Shown piece after piece: positions 1 to 11,323 of a stretch of 54,480 bases of DNA. The stretch is from Phlegmacium glaucopus (taxonomy: Eukaryota; Basidiomycota; Agaricomycetes; Agaricales; Cortinariaceae), in contig MU130299.1 of the NCBI GenBank assembly GCA_015039465.1, forward strand, positions 149,430-203,909. The letters run 5' to 3'. The notes under the pieces are model-generated. The model saw only the letters and a program-made list of their open reading frames with translations, had not been told where the DNA came from and did not search any database. The translations under genes and the position numbers were made by a program. How positions within the stretch are numbered: position 1 is the first letter of the stretch; each line of letters starts with the position of its first letter.

Positions 1-1422
1 CAGCTGGGAGATCAACCTAGAGAGCATGTCAGACAGAGGAGGGGAAAGTGGGAAAAGAACTTACTGTTACTGGAATTCCCAGAGACTCTAGATTACTACA
101 GCGATTCATGTCAATCTCTAGGATAGATTTGGCTGAAATTTTAAAATATACGTTTTATTTCCGATGCCACTGAGTTCAAGGAATTTTGGAGTCTGGGTTT
201 GTTGACATTAGAGAAGTGTCAAAGAAAGGGGGAATTCCTTACACCGAGAGTACCAGCAGACACAATGACTTCCTTCTCTACATTGATTGTCATCTCTCCA
301 GCCGGTGAATCTTGACTCTGAAACGCTACCCCTTGGGGCCTAGGAAGTCCTCCATTGACAATTTTATTCCAAATTATCCGTGTGGCCCGGTGTTGCACGA
401 GAATGTGTAGATTGGGCCTAGAAGTAAGGGGTAACGTGAACAAGAAGCTTTGTGCTGCACTACTCCTTGTGTTATTCCCCACGTTTGGGCCATCGCTAGC
501 CCCAGGAATGAGAGATAACATGTTCCTCGCTGAACCTCTGGGATCACCACTGCATTGATCAATGTCACCAGACGTGCGTAGGTTCGGAATTATGGAAGCC
601 GTGGCGTTGATTAGTGTATCTGAAATGGTGCACTCGGGACAAGGATATGGGTTTGGGAAGCCTGTGACGACGTGTCCGGATGTTCCATGAGCATCTGGGT
701 CAAACAGAACGCCTAACGTTACTTGAGCTGCGTTTGGGGCACGAAATCCCTCGGCTTTTTTCATATATCTGTAAGGATTGAATAAGATTTCCAATAACAA
801 GAAGGGAAACGTACCCCTGCAGTGAAATAAAATTCCAACCTGGATTACCTAGCTCCTCCAGTGCGTCATATTGCCCGATTGTTCCCCTTGTCCATTGCAT
901 TGCGTTGACGGCAGAGCTTCCACCTAATACTTTTCCTCTAAGTAGACATTACGCTGGGAATATCTTGAAACGAAAAAAAAGCTCACACTGTGAGGTTATG
1001 TGCCAGGCCTCCTACAGTCTGGTTGGTCGTGACCAATCCCCAAGTTAAATCGGGGGAATTTGAAGCTATAAGGGAACTATTTAGAGTAGGAAAACGATCA
1101 ACTTTGCGAAAGGTATTCAGAGAAAATATACTAACTTTCCTGGATCAGTGATTCGAGGGTCTCCTTGGCCATTTTGACCTGATTCAATGACCAATACTGT
1201 CACTGCCGGATTCTGCGTAAGTCTGTTTGCAATTGTCAAACCTAGTAATTACAGGATGAACTGAATATTCAAACGTAGCATGTATTACTCACCTGCTGTT
1301 CCTCCACCGACGATGACATAGCTGAAAGTTCTGTTGGCTACGTCAGACGGATTGGCTGTGATTTCGTATGGTCGAACTACTGCCGCGCAAGCGAGATTAA
1401 TGGCGACCAAGAGAGACAACAT
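1..1422 (-). CDS. GMC oxidoreductase AAO-1, aryl-alcohol-oxidase-like (3' part outside window)
   Basis: FAD-dependent GMC oxidoreductase of the aryl-alcohol oxidase/dehydrogenase group (CAZy AA3_2-like), expected to be secreted and to oxidise primary alcohols with release of H2O2. Translation starts at 1422 (M-L-S-L-L-V-A-I-N-L-A...), a typical signal peptide. It is followed by the FAD dinucleotide fold V-I-V-G-G-G-T-A-G, which is split by an intron after GGGTA. Later exons carry the GKVLGGSSA signature (near 935) and the FAD-loop/second GMC signature ending V-I-V-S-A-G-T-L-G (near 240). The window begins inside the V-D-L-P-A-V exon, so about the C-terminal half, with the catalytic histidines, lies outside. 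Introns are short and at the same places as in AAO-2 and AAO-3. No in-frame break seen in the visible part. The substrate cannot be fixed from sequence. Confidence 0.9.
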
Positions 1423-1450
1423 TGATATCAGCAATGACTCTGGGCGGCAG

Positions 1451-1463
1451 CCTTTTATATAGC
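1451..1463 (-). promoter_or_regulatory. TATA box of AAO-1
   Basis: Minus-strand CTATATAAAAGG lies 30-40 bp upstream of the AAO-1 start codon. The matching stretches of AAO-2 and AAO-3 read CTAAAAGG, lacking the four bases TATA. If used, the 5' UTR would be only a few nucleotides. Confidence 0.5.
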
Positions 1464-1894
1464 TTGAGGACCAGAGTCTACAAAAGCTCTCGTAACCAAA
1501 TGGGTGGACTGGATATATGTAGGGTTGAGACGCTGAGGCGCAAAATAAGGCTAGCCACTTAATAAGCCAAGAACCGAGTAGAGGGCATCAGTGGTACTCG
1601 GCTGTGGTTAAATTAACCCATATGCAAGCCTCAAGGTTGAGGCCTGAGGTTAGATAGTTGATATGCAAATGCCGGCAGAACATTTGCTGGGGTGGAATAG
1701 AATTGTGTAGGCCGATGTAATTAACGAGGGAAAAATTTTCAGCGAATGCGACATCCAAGCCACGTAGTGCCAGTGCTCATGACAACGAAAATGTGTATCG
1801 TACACATCTTCTAACTATGTACTGCTAACAGATTCTTTTGGGCTGTCCGATGCAAAGACACCATTGCTCACATTTGCCAGTATGGGACCTAGGT
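1464..1894. repeat. Duplicated AAO upstream block, unit 1
   Basis: Non-coding block upstream of AAO-1 that recurs upstream of AAO-2 (near 7730-7900) and AAO-3 (near 12340-12490). Shared landmarks are 'aagccaagaaccgagtag', 'ctcaaggttgaggcctgagg' and 'gccggcagaacatttgct'. It is part of the triplicated AAO+GlyRS unit. No gene seen. Confidence 0.75.
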
Positions 1895-2906
1895 CTATTC
1901 GATCGCTTGAATGCCGACATATGCTAGTAGTCGTCGACAGGCTTCCTCCCAATCGATGTTGCCGAAGACGGGCTCCATGACAACTGTAAGAACTCCATCA
2001 ATAGAGCCAATGCTCTGATCCATGGTGACCCGTTCTCTGTAGCAGAAGAAGGAGAAGAGGAAGAAAAAGGGCAAAGCGAATTGGCATTAGTTCTAGCCAA
2101 GAAGATGGGGTTGCAACGCAAAACGTACCGGAGAATCATGGTCCGGTGTTGAACCGCTATATCAATGAGATAAGTCACCATATTAAACCCACGAACGCGT
2201 AGAAGACCAGCACGTGGAGAGATCTCATTTCGATATGAATGTCCAATATGAGCAGAGGCAAAGGGTACGCGATCATTATTGAATTCCAGGAGACGAGAGA
2301 AATTTAGAAAATGGCCCTGTGCAGTCTCGGGACGAAAATGAATGGACTGGATTATAATTATTGTTAAGTTGCCAGTGGTATGTTGACGAAATAAAGAATA
2401 GCAACTGACCCAGGAATGCTGGCCAGCGGGGCCGATGCTGCTCGCAAACGAGGTTCTCTAACCTCATTGTCTGTGTCTGGGTTCGTTCCTCAGGCTCAAG
2501 CCATGCTTTCTGCACAGTTATCTGATTTCCCCACTAGAATAATTATCGAGGTATAATCAACAATTAGTTAGCAATTATCCACCGTGTGTTCAATTGTAAC
2601 ACAAACAAAAGAAGCAAGGATATTCTTGTATTGCTGCACAATTTCGTCTTCCAGTTTGACGGCTGCTGGTTTTAGCACTCTTTTTATCCTCTGTTGGTGG
2701 TACAGCAGCAAGGCCACACGGTTTCTTGTCGCCAGCAAGACGAGTTTCAAAAACAAATGTACAGCCTCAGCACGAAGCCATAATAGCTGCATCAAGTTTC
2801 AATCTATGTTCCTCGATGAGGTGTTTGCGCCATTCTGACCATTCTGACATGATATTTGCCCGAAGGGATGAACCTGGAGCATAGTGGTAAAGACCGTTAT
2901 TAACCA
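1895..2906 (-). pseudogene. Glycyl-tRNA synthetase fragment, unit 1a (internally deleted)
   Basis: Degenerate copy of the intact GlyRS gene at 12736-15301. Bases 1895-2170 match its last exons, ending A-I-E-stop where the intact gene ends A-I-D-stop. At about 2175 the match jumps to the middle of the gene ('acgcgtagaagaccagcacg'), so roughly 1.3 kb with the anticodon-binding region is missing. The match then runs through the [15 protein letters not shown] exon region and the N-terminal N-I-M-S-E-W exon to about 2900. Several frameshifts and lost splice sites make it non-coding. It lies between AAO-1 and AAO-2 in the same strand order as the intact pair AAO-3/GlyRS. Confidence 0.85.
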
Positions 2907-3480
2907 TCCTGAAGGCGTTGAAGGTTAATACCAAATTTGGGCAAGAAGTATATCCAAACAACGAGGTAGACAAGGAGTCCTCAGTAGCGATAAAAATGAT
3001 AACATTACGGTCATCATCTGCAGCTTTGTCCCATAGTCATCGTTGTCGATCCAGGGGGATAAATTTCACATTGCGTATTTTATTGCAACATGGTTCTCGT
3101 TACCAGGTCCATGGATTGATCGATATTACCCCACATTAAACCAGAGAATGTGTAGAAGACTAGTAAAGGAGAGATTGAATCCCAGAATGACCATTTACTA
3201 TTTCATCTGAATTCCAGGAGGCGGGAAAGGGCCTTCAGAGTCCCAGAGCCAAAATAACTTGTACCAGCCTGAGATTCATAATTAAAACGTTCTGTTCGCC
3301 GAGTATATGAAAAAAGGGTGCCACTTGAACCCAGGGTGTTGGCCACGTTGGACAGGGTTTGAAGTTTCCGAGTCACAAACATGAGGTTGAACAATTGAGG
3401 TACGTGTCCATAATCCTCATGCCTTTCAAATTCACTCACTATAGAGAGCTACATTGAACGACAAATGAGTCATTATTGTC
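2907..3480 (-). pseudogene. Glycyl-tRNA synthetase fragment, unit 1b
   Basis: Second, separate GlyRS remnant abutting the first. It starts at a point homologous to the middle of the large central exon (intact gene about 14055, 'gaaggcgttgagggttgat') and runs colinearly through the LLDRH region, the REFNMAEIE region and the LLEF region to a P-Q-L-F-N-L-M-F motif near 3390. It is more diverged than fragment 1a and nearly matches the fragment in unit 2 (7900-8180), so 1b and 2 share a duplication history distinct from 1a. Frame broken throughout. Confidence 0.7.
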
Positions 3481-4095
3481 GAGTAAATTAACTTAAAACG
3501 TGGAAAAGAACTCACTGGAGCAAGAATAAGCTTGAACTTATAACACATCACATTCTCATCGTCCACTTCAGAGCTCAATGAGTCCAACATGAAGGCGAGA
3601 CGCAATATTCCGAGATGTGTATGCGGTGCCTATCTAAGGTACTATGTCGTCTGTGAGTGACCAAGCGAAGCCAAGCGACAGGAAAACTTTCAATCGTTGC
3701 TCAAATTTGCATTACATAATTCCAGCCTTAACCTAGGCGCCCTTGAAGAAACCAAAGATATCGAGGACCTGTGACGGTACCCCTGGATCCCCGGTCCGTC
3801 TTTCGTTCAAGTCGAACATCCTACCTCAAATCAAGATATTACAATGTGTGTGTGTGCAAGTATGTGCAGACCAAATGTAGTCTCAGGTTTGTTATTGCTT
3901 TAATGACGATGGAAGGATGCAACGAGATGGTCACCGTCTGCTTCTTGTTCATATTTTGGTCAACCGCGAAAATCGGGTCCAGGCTATGATTTCAATTTGA
4001 CAATGGTTGAATTAGGACTGTGCGATGCAAATACAAACGTACAGACCACAGCAAGTATGCTAGAAAGAGTTAAAAAAACATCACATCTGCGTATC
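3481..4095. repeat. Duplicated spacer 3' of AAO-2, copy paired with 8181-8808
   Basis: Non-coding. It matches 8181-8808 over most of its length (shared 'gcgcccttgaagaaaccaaaga', 'atcaagatattacaat', 'atgacgatgga'). No gene seen. It separates GlyRS remnants from the AAO-2 stop codon. Confidence 0.65.
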
Positions 4096-6608
4096 TTATT
4101 GAGATCTAGATGACCAATCCTGTATAATCAAATCAGAGGCCTAGCAAGAGTGAATCAGACATTAACAATCTCAGTCGAAACATGACCCTGGACAAACCTT
4201 TTCAGCTATCCCATACACAGTAGAGGAAAGATGAGCTGAAAGTTGGATTGGGATGATGGAAGCATCTGCCAGATAAATGGTTAATACATCTGAATGCCAG
4301 TCCAACGGTAACTAGATTATAAAAAACAACTTACCTACGACCCTTACATTCTGAACACCATAAACCCTTAACTTTGCGTCTACAACACCTCCTAGCGACC
4401 GAGGTAACATGGCAGCAGTTCCAATGGGATGAAATACTGGTACGTAATTGTTTTCAACGAAGGTGCGGAAATCGCTGTCTGTCTGTACAGTTGGTCCAGG
4501 TTGAAGTTCGGCTGAGTACAAAGACTTGGCAGCTGGAGTGGAAGCAATTTGTCGAACTAGCATGCTTGCATTTATGAGAAGAGAAAAATCTTGTACATCA
4601 GTGAGGTAGTTGGGATTTACTGCAACCTAGCGTCAGAAGCGGTCGACCTGAATGTCTGGGCACATACAGCTAGGCAATTCTTTCGGATCTCTGGAGGATA
4701 TATGTACTGTTCCCCGGCTGTTAAAAAATCAAAATCCAGATATGCGTATTTGAACCAAAGCGTACCACTTACAATTGAGGAAGTAGAATCCAAGTAACAA
4801 TTCCGAGTAATTGCTGAGGCAAAGTTCCATAAATAACCTCAACGACAGGCGCTACAGATTATCACTTATCAGTGACTTTAAACAGAACCGCAGTCAAACA
4901 CGTACCATCTTGCTCCCCGAACTGCTTTGCCTGTATTGCGAAAATATTCTCCAATCCAACTTGGCTCACCGCCGCGCCAGAAGCTACAATAGCGGCAGCT
5001 CTCTGGGATATAGTTGTCTTCAGTTCTTGGACATATGAATCTGCACCTGATTTGCCTAGTATTTGAGGCAGTGTAAGGAAGGACGATAGTATAGTCCCAG
5101 GGGCATGTGGATCTGAAGAATTGATTGGCGTGTTGGCGACGTATAGGGACACCACGAGTGCTTGATCTTGAAGGTTTGTCCCTACAGCTGGGAGATCAAC
5201 CTAGAGAGCATGTCAGAAAGAAGAGGGGAAAGTGGGAAAAGCACCTACTGTTACTGGAATTCCCAAAGACCCTAGAATGCTACAGTGATTCATGTTAATC
5301 TCTACGATAGCTTTGGCTGAAAATTTAAAATTACGTTTTGTTTCCTATGCCACTGAGTTCAAGGAACTTTGGAGTCTGGTTTTGCTGACATTAGAGAAGT
5401 GTCAAAGAAAGGGGGAATTCCTTACACCGAGAGTACCAGCAGACACAATGACTTCCTTCTCTACATTGATTGTCATCTCTCCAGCCGGTGAATCTTGACT
5501 CTGAAACGCTACCCCTTGCGGCCTAGGAAGTCCTCCATTGACAATTTCATTCCAAATTATCCGTGTGGCCCGGTGTTGGACGAGAATGTGTAGATTGGGC
5601 CTAGAAGTAAGGGGTAAGGTGTACAAGAAGCTTTGTGCCGCACTACTCCTTGTGTTATTCCCCACATTTGGGCCATCGCTTGCCCCAGGAATGAGAGATA
5701 ACACATTCCTCGCTGAACCTCTGGGATCACCACTGCATTGATCAATGTCGCCAGACGTGCGCAGGTTCGGAATTACGGAAGCCGTGGCGTTGATTAGTGT
5801 ATCCAAAATGGTGCACTCCGGACAAGGATATGGGTTTGGGAAGCCTGTGACGACGTGTCCGGATGTACCATGAGCATCTGTGTCAAATAGAACGCCTAAC
5901 TTTACTTGAGCTGCGTTTGGGGCACGAAATCCCTCGGCCTTCTTCATATATCTGAGGAGGATTGAATTTAATCCCAATAACAAGAAGGGGAACGTACCCT
6001 TGCAGTGACCTAAAATTCCAACCTGGATTACCTAGCTCCTCCAGTGCGTCATATTGCCCGATTGTTCCCCTTGACCATTGCATCCCGTTAATAGCGGAGC
6101 TCCCACCTAATACCTTTCCCCTAAGCTGACATTAAGTATGCTGAGGATATCTTGAAACGAAAAAAAAGCTCACACTGTGAGGCTATGTGCCAGGCCTCCT
6201 ACAGTCTGGTTGGTCGTGACCAATCCCCAAGTTAAATCGGGGGAATTTGAAGCAATAATAAAACTATTTAGATAGGAAAACAATCAACTTTGCGAAAAGT
6301 ATTCAAAGAAAATGTACTAACTTTCCTGGATCAGTGATTCGAGGATCTCCTTGGCCATTTTGGCCTGATTCAATGACCAATACTGTCACTTTCGGATTCT
6401 GCGTGAGTCTGTTTGCAATTGTCAAGCCTAATTACAGGATGAGCTGAATATTCAAACGTAGTGGCATGTATTACTCACCTGCCGTTCCACCACCGACGAT
6501 GACATAGCTGAAAGTTCTGTTGGCTACGTCAGACGGATTGGCTGTGATTTCGTATGGTCGAACTACTGCCGCGCAAGCGAGATTAATGGCGACCAAGAGA
6601 GACAACAT
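4096..6608 (-). CDS. GMC oxidoreductase AAO-2, aryl-alcohol-oxidase-like
   Basis: Complete paralogue of AAO-1 and AAO-3, about twelve exons. Start at 6608 (M-L-S-L-L-V-A-I-N-L-A, signal peptide). In order: FAD fold VIVGGGTA; GKVLGGSSAING (near 6095); Y-M-K-K-A-E-G-F exon (5950); V-I-V-S-A-G-T-L-G (5430); V-D-L-P-A-V-G-T-N-L-Q-D-Q exon (5200); N-P-N-Y-L (4610); catalytic H-P-I-G-T-A-A-M (4410). The last exons read V-V-D-A-S-I-I-P-I-Q-L-S-A-H-L-S-S-T and A-S-D-L-I-I-Q-D, ending at 4096. Both catalytic positions of the family are His (HPIG and SAHLSS). A one-base difference from AAO-3 near 4625 falls inside the intron if the acceptor is the TTGCAG just downstream, giving P-S-L-N-P-N-Y in both genes, so I do not call a frameshift. 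Confidence 0.9.
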
Positions 6609-6659
6609 TGTATATCAGCAGTGACTCTGAGCAGCAGCCTTTTAGCTTGAGGACCAGAG

Positions 6660-6668
6660 TTTATAAAA
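6660..6668 (-). promoter_or_regulatory. TATA-like element of AAO-2
   Basis: TTTATAAAA 52-60 bp upstream of the AAO-2 start. AAO-1 and AAO-3 have 'tctacaa' at this place, so each paralogue has a different arrangement of TATA-like sequence. Confidence 0.35.
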
Positions 6669-6755
6669 GCTCTCGTAACCAAATGACTCCAGCGGCTATA
6701 CATGTCATGCATGGTCGTGGATAACTAGATCGGACGTAGATGGGTGGGCTAAATA

Positions 6756-7129
6756 TACTGTACCATTTTAAATTGTTCGTCCGTCACGGGTCACAGGCTC
6801 TGTGGATGTGGCCGAAATCGGACGTTTGTCCCAGGTCACAGCCAGAGTGGCGGACGGAGGTGGACGGTCACAACCAAGCCTTTTTAGAATATTCACCCCC
6901 AAATTCCCCAATATTATATTATATTCTAAAAATTTACACGGTGTGGTGACAGGAGGCTCAGCGCAGTGCTCATGGTTGGATACTTTACTGTAGTCAGTTG
7001 GCCTAGCTTGGACTGTGGCCGAATTCTTTGGCAGATGTCACATGTCACTTTGCCTCTGGCCGGAGATACATTTTCGTCCAACCTGTCCCAGGTCACACCC
7101 CCGGACGAACAATTTAAAATGGTACAGTA
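6756..7129. mobile_element. Tc1/mariner-type MITE (370 bp, TA target duplication)
   Basis: Perfect 26 bp terminal inverted repeats, starting CTGTACCATTTTAAATTG and ending in its reverse complement, at 6758-6783 and 7102-7127, flanked by TA on both sides. No coding capacity. The interior has the direct repeat 'tgtcccaggtcaca' at about 6829 and 7086. The paralogous sites in unit 3 (near 11490, 'aatatagggttgagatgc') and unit 1 (near 1520) lack the element and show one TA. This proves insertion after the unit duplication, or loss elsewhere, and fixes the target duplication. Confidence 0.92.
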
Positions 7130-7899
7130 CGTTGAGATGCCAGCATTATTTACGTCAGCCAAGAAATTATGAAATTCGTATAAGCTAAATACCGCATCCA
7201 TAATGATTTTTGACGCTCAACGTTTCTCTGTAGCGCTTTATGTAGAGAGCCAACGGTAGATTTATCGGCATCTATTTAGCCGACTTCACTATACGCACGC
7301 TTGGAGTACTTGAACTTTACATTGCCAGAGATGTGGATGATTACACAGCCACGCCACAGTCGCCATTTCTCACACCACTATGCAGTTTTACTAAGTAAAT
7401 AGCAGAATTATTGATGAAACGTATCATATGTAGATACGTAGTGTACAAATCCTATCCTCAACGGGAATATAGTCTTGGAGACAGTGGCACACAGCTAGGA
7501 CCCGGAAACCAGAACTCCGATTATCCGACACAGCTGGATTTCGACGCTATGACTGAGTCACATCTTATTCTAGACCACACGCCGCCGCAAGCGGGGCGCG
7601 CATCTCGTGCGCCAATCCATGAATCCTGATACAAAAATTAACATTGAAACGGACCAACGGACGGAGAGAAGAAAGTCTTGCCAATCAAGTTGTCTAAATA
7701 AGTGACCAAAGTGGTTAAAAAAACACGCAAAATAAAACTAGCCGCTTCATAAGCCAAGAACCGAGTAGAGCGTTATCACTAGTACTCGGCTGTGGTTAAA
7801 TTAACCCATACGCAAGCCTCAAGGTTGAGGCCTGAGGTCAGATACAGATAGTCGATATGCAAGCGCCGGCAGAACATTTGCTGGGGTGTGGGGTAATTA
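7130..7899. repeat. Duplicated AAO upstream block, unit 2
   Basis: Non-coding continuation of the AAO-2 upstream region. It aligns in patches with 11500-12490 of unit 3 ('ttgatgaaacg', 'gtagatacgta', 'agaccacacgccgcc', 'gccaatccatgaatcctg') and, at its right end, with unit 1. No gene seen. Confidence 0.65.
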
Positions 7900-8180
7900 A
7901 TGAGGGAAATGAATGGAGAGATCGAGTCCCGGAATGTCCATTCATTCACTATTTCATCTGAATTCCAGGAGGCGGGAGAAATCGAGGAAAGGGCTCGCAA
8001 TATAACTTGTACCAGATTCATAATTAAAACGTTCTTTTCGCCGAGTATACGAAAAAAAGGTGCCAAACTTGAACCTGTCGGCCATGTTGGACAGGTTCCC
8101 GAGTCGCAAACATGAGGTTGAACAACTGAGCCTGAGGTACATGTCCGTAGTTCTCATGCCTTTCTAAGTTCAGTCACTAG
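7900..8180 (-). pseudogene. Glycyl-tRNA synthetase fragment, unit 2
   Basis: Short GlyRS remnant homologous to 3180-3440 and to the intact gene around 14390-14600: the LLEF reading near 7970 and a degenerate Q-L-F-N-L-M-like segment near 8120. Flanked by AAO-2 upstream sequence on the left and AAO-3 downstream sequence on the right, which keeps the AAO-GlyRS order of the other units. No coding potential. Confidence 0.65.
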
Positions 8181-8808
8181 TATAGAGAGCTATATTGATT
8201 GAACGACAAACGAGTCATTGTCGAGTAAATTAACTTGAAATGCGGAAAAAAAACTTACTGGAACAAGAATAAGTAAGCTTGAACCTGTAACACATCAAGA
8301 GCTCAAAGTCAAGGCGAGACGCAATACTCGGAGGTGTGTAGTGTGGTCCATCAGGGTCCTAAGTGACTGAGTCAAGAGTGTCGGCTCAAATTTCCATTAC
8401 ATGATCCGCCCAGCCGACAACAACCTTAACTTAGGCGCCCTTGAAGAAACCAAAGATCTGTGGCGGACACCTGGATCGCCGGCGGCCCGGTCCGCCCGTT
8501 TAAGTCGAATATCCTACCTCAAATCAAGATATTACAATATGTGCGTGTGTGCAAGTTGCGTCAGCCCATGGCGTGTGCAGACCAGAGGTAGCCTCAGCCT
8601 CCTTATTGCTTTAATGACGATGGAGGGATTCAACAAGATGGTCACTGTCTGCTTCGTGTTCATATCGTAGTCAACCGCGAAAATAGGGTCCGGGCTATGG
8701 TTTCAATTCGCCAATAAGGGACTGTGCGACGCCAATACAAATGCACAGACCACAGGGAGTATGCTGGAAAGAGCCAAAATTGTAAAAAAAACATCATATC
8801 TCCATATA
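8181..8808. repeat. Duplicated spacer 3' of AAO-3
   Basis: Non-coding partner of 3481-4095 with high similarity. No gene seen in either strand. Confidence 0.65.
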
Positions 8809-11323
8809 TTATTGAGAACATGACGAGTCCTCTATAATCAAATCAGAGGCCTAGAGGGAGTGAATCAGACGTTAATAATGTCAATGAAAATATGACCCTT
8901 GACAGACCTTTTCAGCTATCCCATACACGGTAGAAGAAAGATGAGCCGAAAGTTGGATTGGAATGATGGAAGCATCTGCCATGGAGAACGCGAAGAAGAC
9001 ATGAAGGTTAATCATCTGAATTCCAGTAGTAACTAGATTATAAAACAACTTACCTACGACCCTTACATTCTGAACACCATAAACCCTTAACTTTGCATCT
9101 ACAACACCTCCTAATGACCGAGGTAACATGGCAGCAGTTCCAATGGGATGAAACACTGGTGCGTAATTGTTTTCAACGAAGGCGCGGAAGTCGTTATCTG
9201 TCTGTACAGTCGATCCGGGTTGAACTTCGGCTGAGTACAGAGACTTGGCAGCTAGAGTGGAAGCAATTTTTCGAACTAGCATGCTTGCATTTGCAAGGAG
9301 AGAAAAATCTTGCACATCGGTGAGGTAGTTGGGATTTACTGCAACTAGCGTCAGAAGCGGTCGACCTGAATATCTGGGCACATACAGCTAGGCGGTACTT
9401 GTGGATCTCTGGAGGATATATGTACTGTTCCCCGGCTATTAAATAAATCAAGATCCAGAGACATGTATTTGAACCAACGCATATCACTTACAATTGAGGA
9501 AGGAGAATCCAAGTAACAATTCCGATTAATTGCTCAGTCAAAGCTCCGTAAATAACTTCAACAACAGGCGCTACAGATTATCACTTATCAATGATTTAAC
9601 CGAATCGAACTCAAACACATACCATCTTGCTCCCCGAACTGCTTTGCCTGTATTGCGAAAATATTCTCCAATCCAACTTGGCTCACTGCCGCGCCAGAAG
9701 CTACAATAGCGGCAGCTCTCTGGGATATAGTTGTCTTCAGTTCTTGGACATATGAATCTGCACCTGATTTGCCTAGTACTTGAGGCAATGTAAGGAAGGA
9801 CGATAGTATAGTCCCAGGAGCATGTGGATCTGAAGAATTGATTGGCGTGTTGGCGACGTATAGGAACACCACGAGTGCTTGATCTTGAAGGTTTGTCCCT
9901 ACAGCTGGGAGATCAACCTAGAGAGCATGTCAGAAAGAGGAGGAGAAAGTGGGAAAAGCACCTACTGTTACTGGGATTCCCAGAGACTCTAGAATACTAT
10001 AGCGGTTCATGTCAATCTCTACGATAGCGTTGGCTGGAATTTAAAATTACGTTTTGTTTCCTATGCCACTGAGTTCAAGGAACTTTGGAGTCTGGGTGTG
10101 TTGACGTTAGAGAAGTGTCAAAGAAAGGGGGAATTCCTTACACCGAGAGTACCAGCAGACACAATGACTTCCTTCTCTACATTGATTGTCATCTCTCCAG
10201 CCGGTGAATCTTGACTCTGAAACGCTACCCCTTGGGGCCTAGGAAGTCCTCCATTGACAATTTTATTCCAAATTATCCGTGTGGCCCGGTGTTGCACGAG
10301 AATGTGTAGATTGGGCCTAGAAGTAAGGGGTAACGTGAACAAGAAGCTTTGTGCCGCACTACTCCTTGTGTTATTCCCCACATTTGGGCCATCGCTTGCC
10401 CCAGGAATGAGAGATAACACATTCCTCGCTGAACCTCTGGGATCACCACTGCATTGATCGATGTCACCAGACGTGCGTAGGTTTGGAATTGTGGAAGCCG
10501 TGGCGTTAATTAGTGTATCCGAAATGGTGCACTCCGGACAAGGATATGGGTTTGGGAAGCCTGTGACGACGTGTCCGGATGTACCATGAGCATCTGTGTC
10601 AAATAGAACGCCTAACTTTACTTGAGCTGCGTTTGGGGCACGAAATCCTTCAGCCTTTTTCATATATCTGAGAAGGATTGAATAAGATTTCCAATAACAA
10701 GACAAGAAACGCACCCTTGCAGTGACCTAAAATTCCAACCTGGATTGCCTAGCTCCTCCAGTGCGTCATATTGCCCAATTGTTCCTCTTGTCCATTGCAA
10801 TCCGTTAATAGCGGAGCTCCCACCTAATACTTTTCCCCTACGTAGACATTACGCTGAGAATATCTTGAAACGAAAAGAAGGGCTCACACTGTGAGGCTAT
10901 GTGCCAGGCCTCCTACAGTCTGGTTGGTCGTGACCAATCCCCAAGTTAAATCGGGAGAATCTGAAGCTATAATGGAGCTATTTAGAGTAGGAAAACAATC
11001 AACTTTGCGAAAAGTATTGAAAGAAAATGTACTAACTTTCCTGGATCAGTGATTCGAGGATCTCCTTGGCCATTTTGGCCTGATTCAATGACCAGTACTG
11101 TTACTGCCGGATTCTGCGTGAGTCTGTTTGCAATTGTTAAACCTGATTACCGGATGGGTTGAATGTTCAAACGTAGTGGCATGTATTACTCACCTGCTGT
11201 TCCACCACCCACGATCACATAGCTGAAAGTTCTATCGGCTATCCCAGACGGATTGGCTGTGATTTCATATGATCGAACCACTGCCGCGCAAGCGAGATTA
11301 ATGGCGACCAAGAGAGACAACAT
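8809..11323 (-). CDS. GMC oxidoreductase AAO-3, aryl-alcohol-oxidase-like
   Basis: Complete third paralogue, nearest to the intact GlyRS. Start at 11323 with signal peptide M-L-S-L-L-V-A-I-N-L-A-C-A-A-V. FAD fold V-I-V-G-G-G-T-A, split by an intron; LRGKVLGGSSAING-type exon (10840-10780); central exon (10670-10140) ending V-I-V-S-A-G-T-L-G; V-D-L-P-A-V exon (9915); H-P-I-G-T-A-A-M (9150). The penultimate exon D-A-S-I-I-P-I-Q-L-S-A-H is joined by an intron ending CATGGCAG, and a final mini-exon A-S-D-L-I-I-E-D-S-S-C-S-Q ends at 8809. About 12 exons, introns 47-70 bp. It differs from AAO-2 at the extreme C-terminus (S-S-C-S-Q versus S-S-R-S-Q). Its promoter lacks both TATA elements seen in AAO-1 and AAO-2. 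Predicted extracellular H2O2-generating alcohol oxidase; dehydrogenase activity with quinones cannot be excluded. Confidence 0.92.

Noticed and set aside
2584..3140. Overlapping short frames of 65-84 codons
   Set aside because: They lie within the GlyRS pseudogene fragments and are frame shadows of it.
4600..4640. Apparent 1-base insertion (frameshift) in AAO-2 relative to AAO-3
   Set aside because: It falls within the intron if the acceptor is the following TTGCAG, which keeps P-S-L-N-P-N-Y in frame in both genes.
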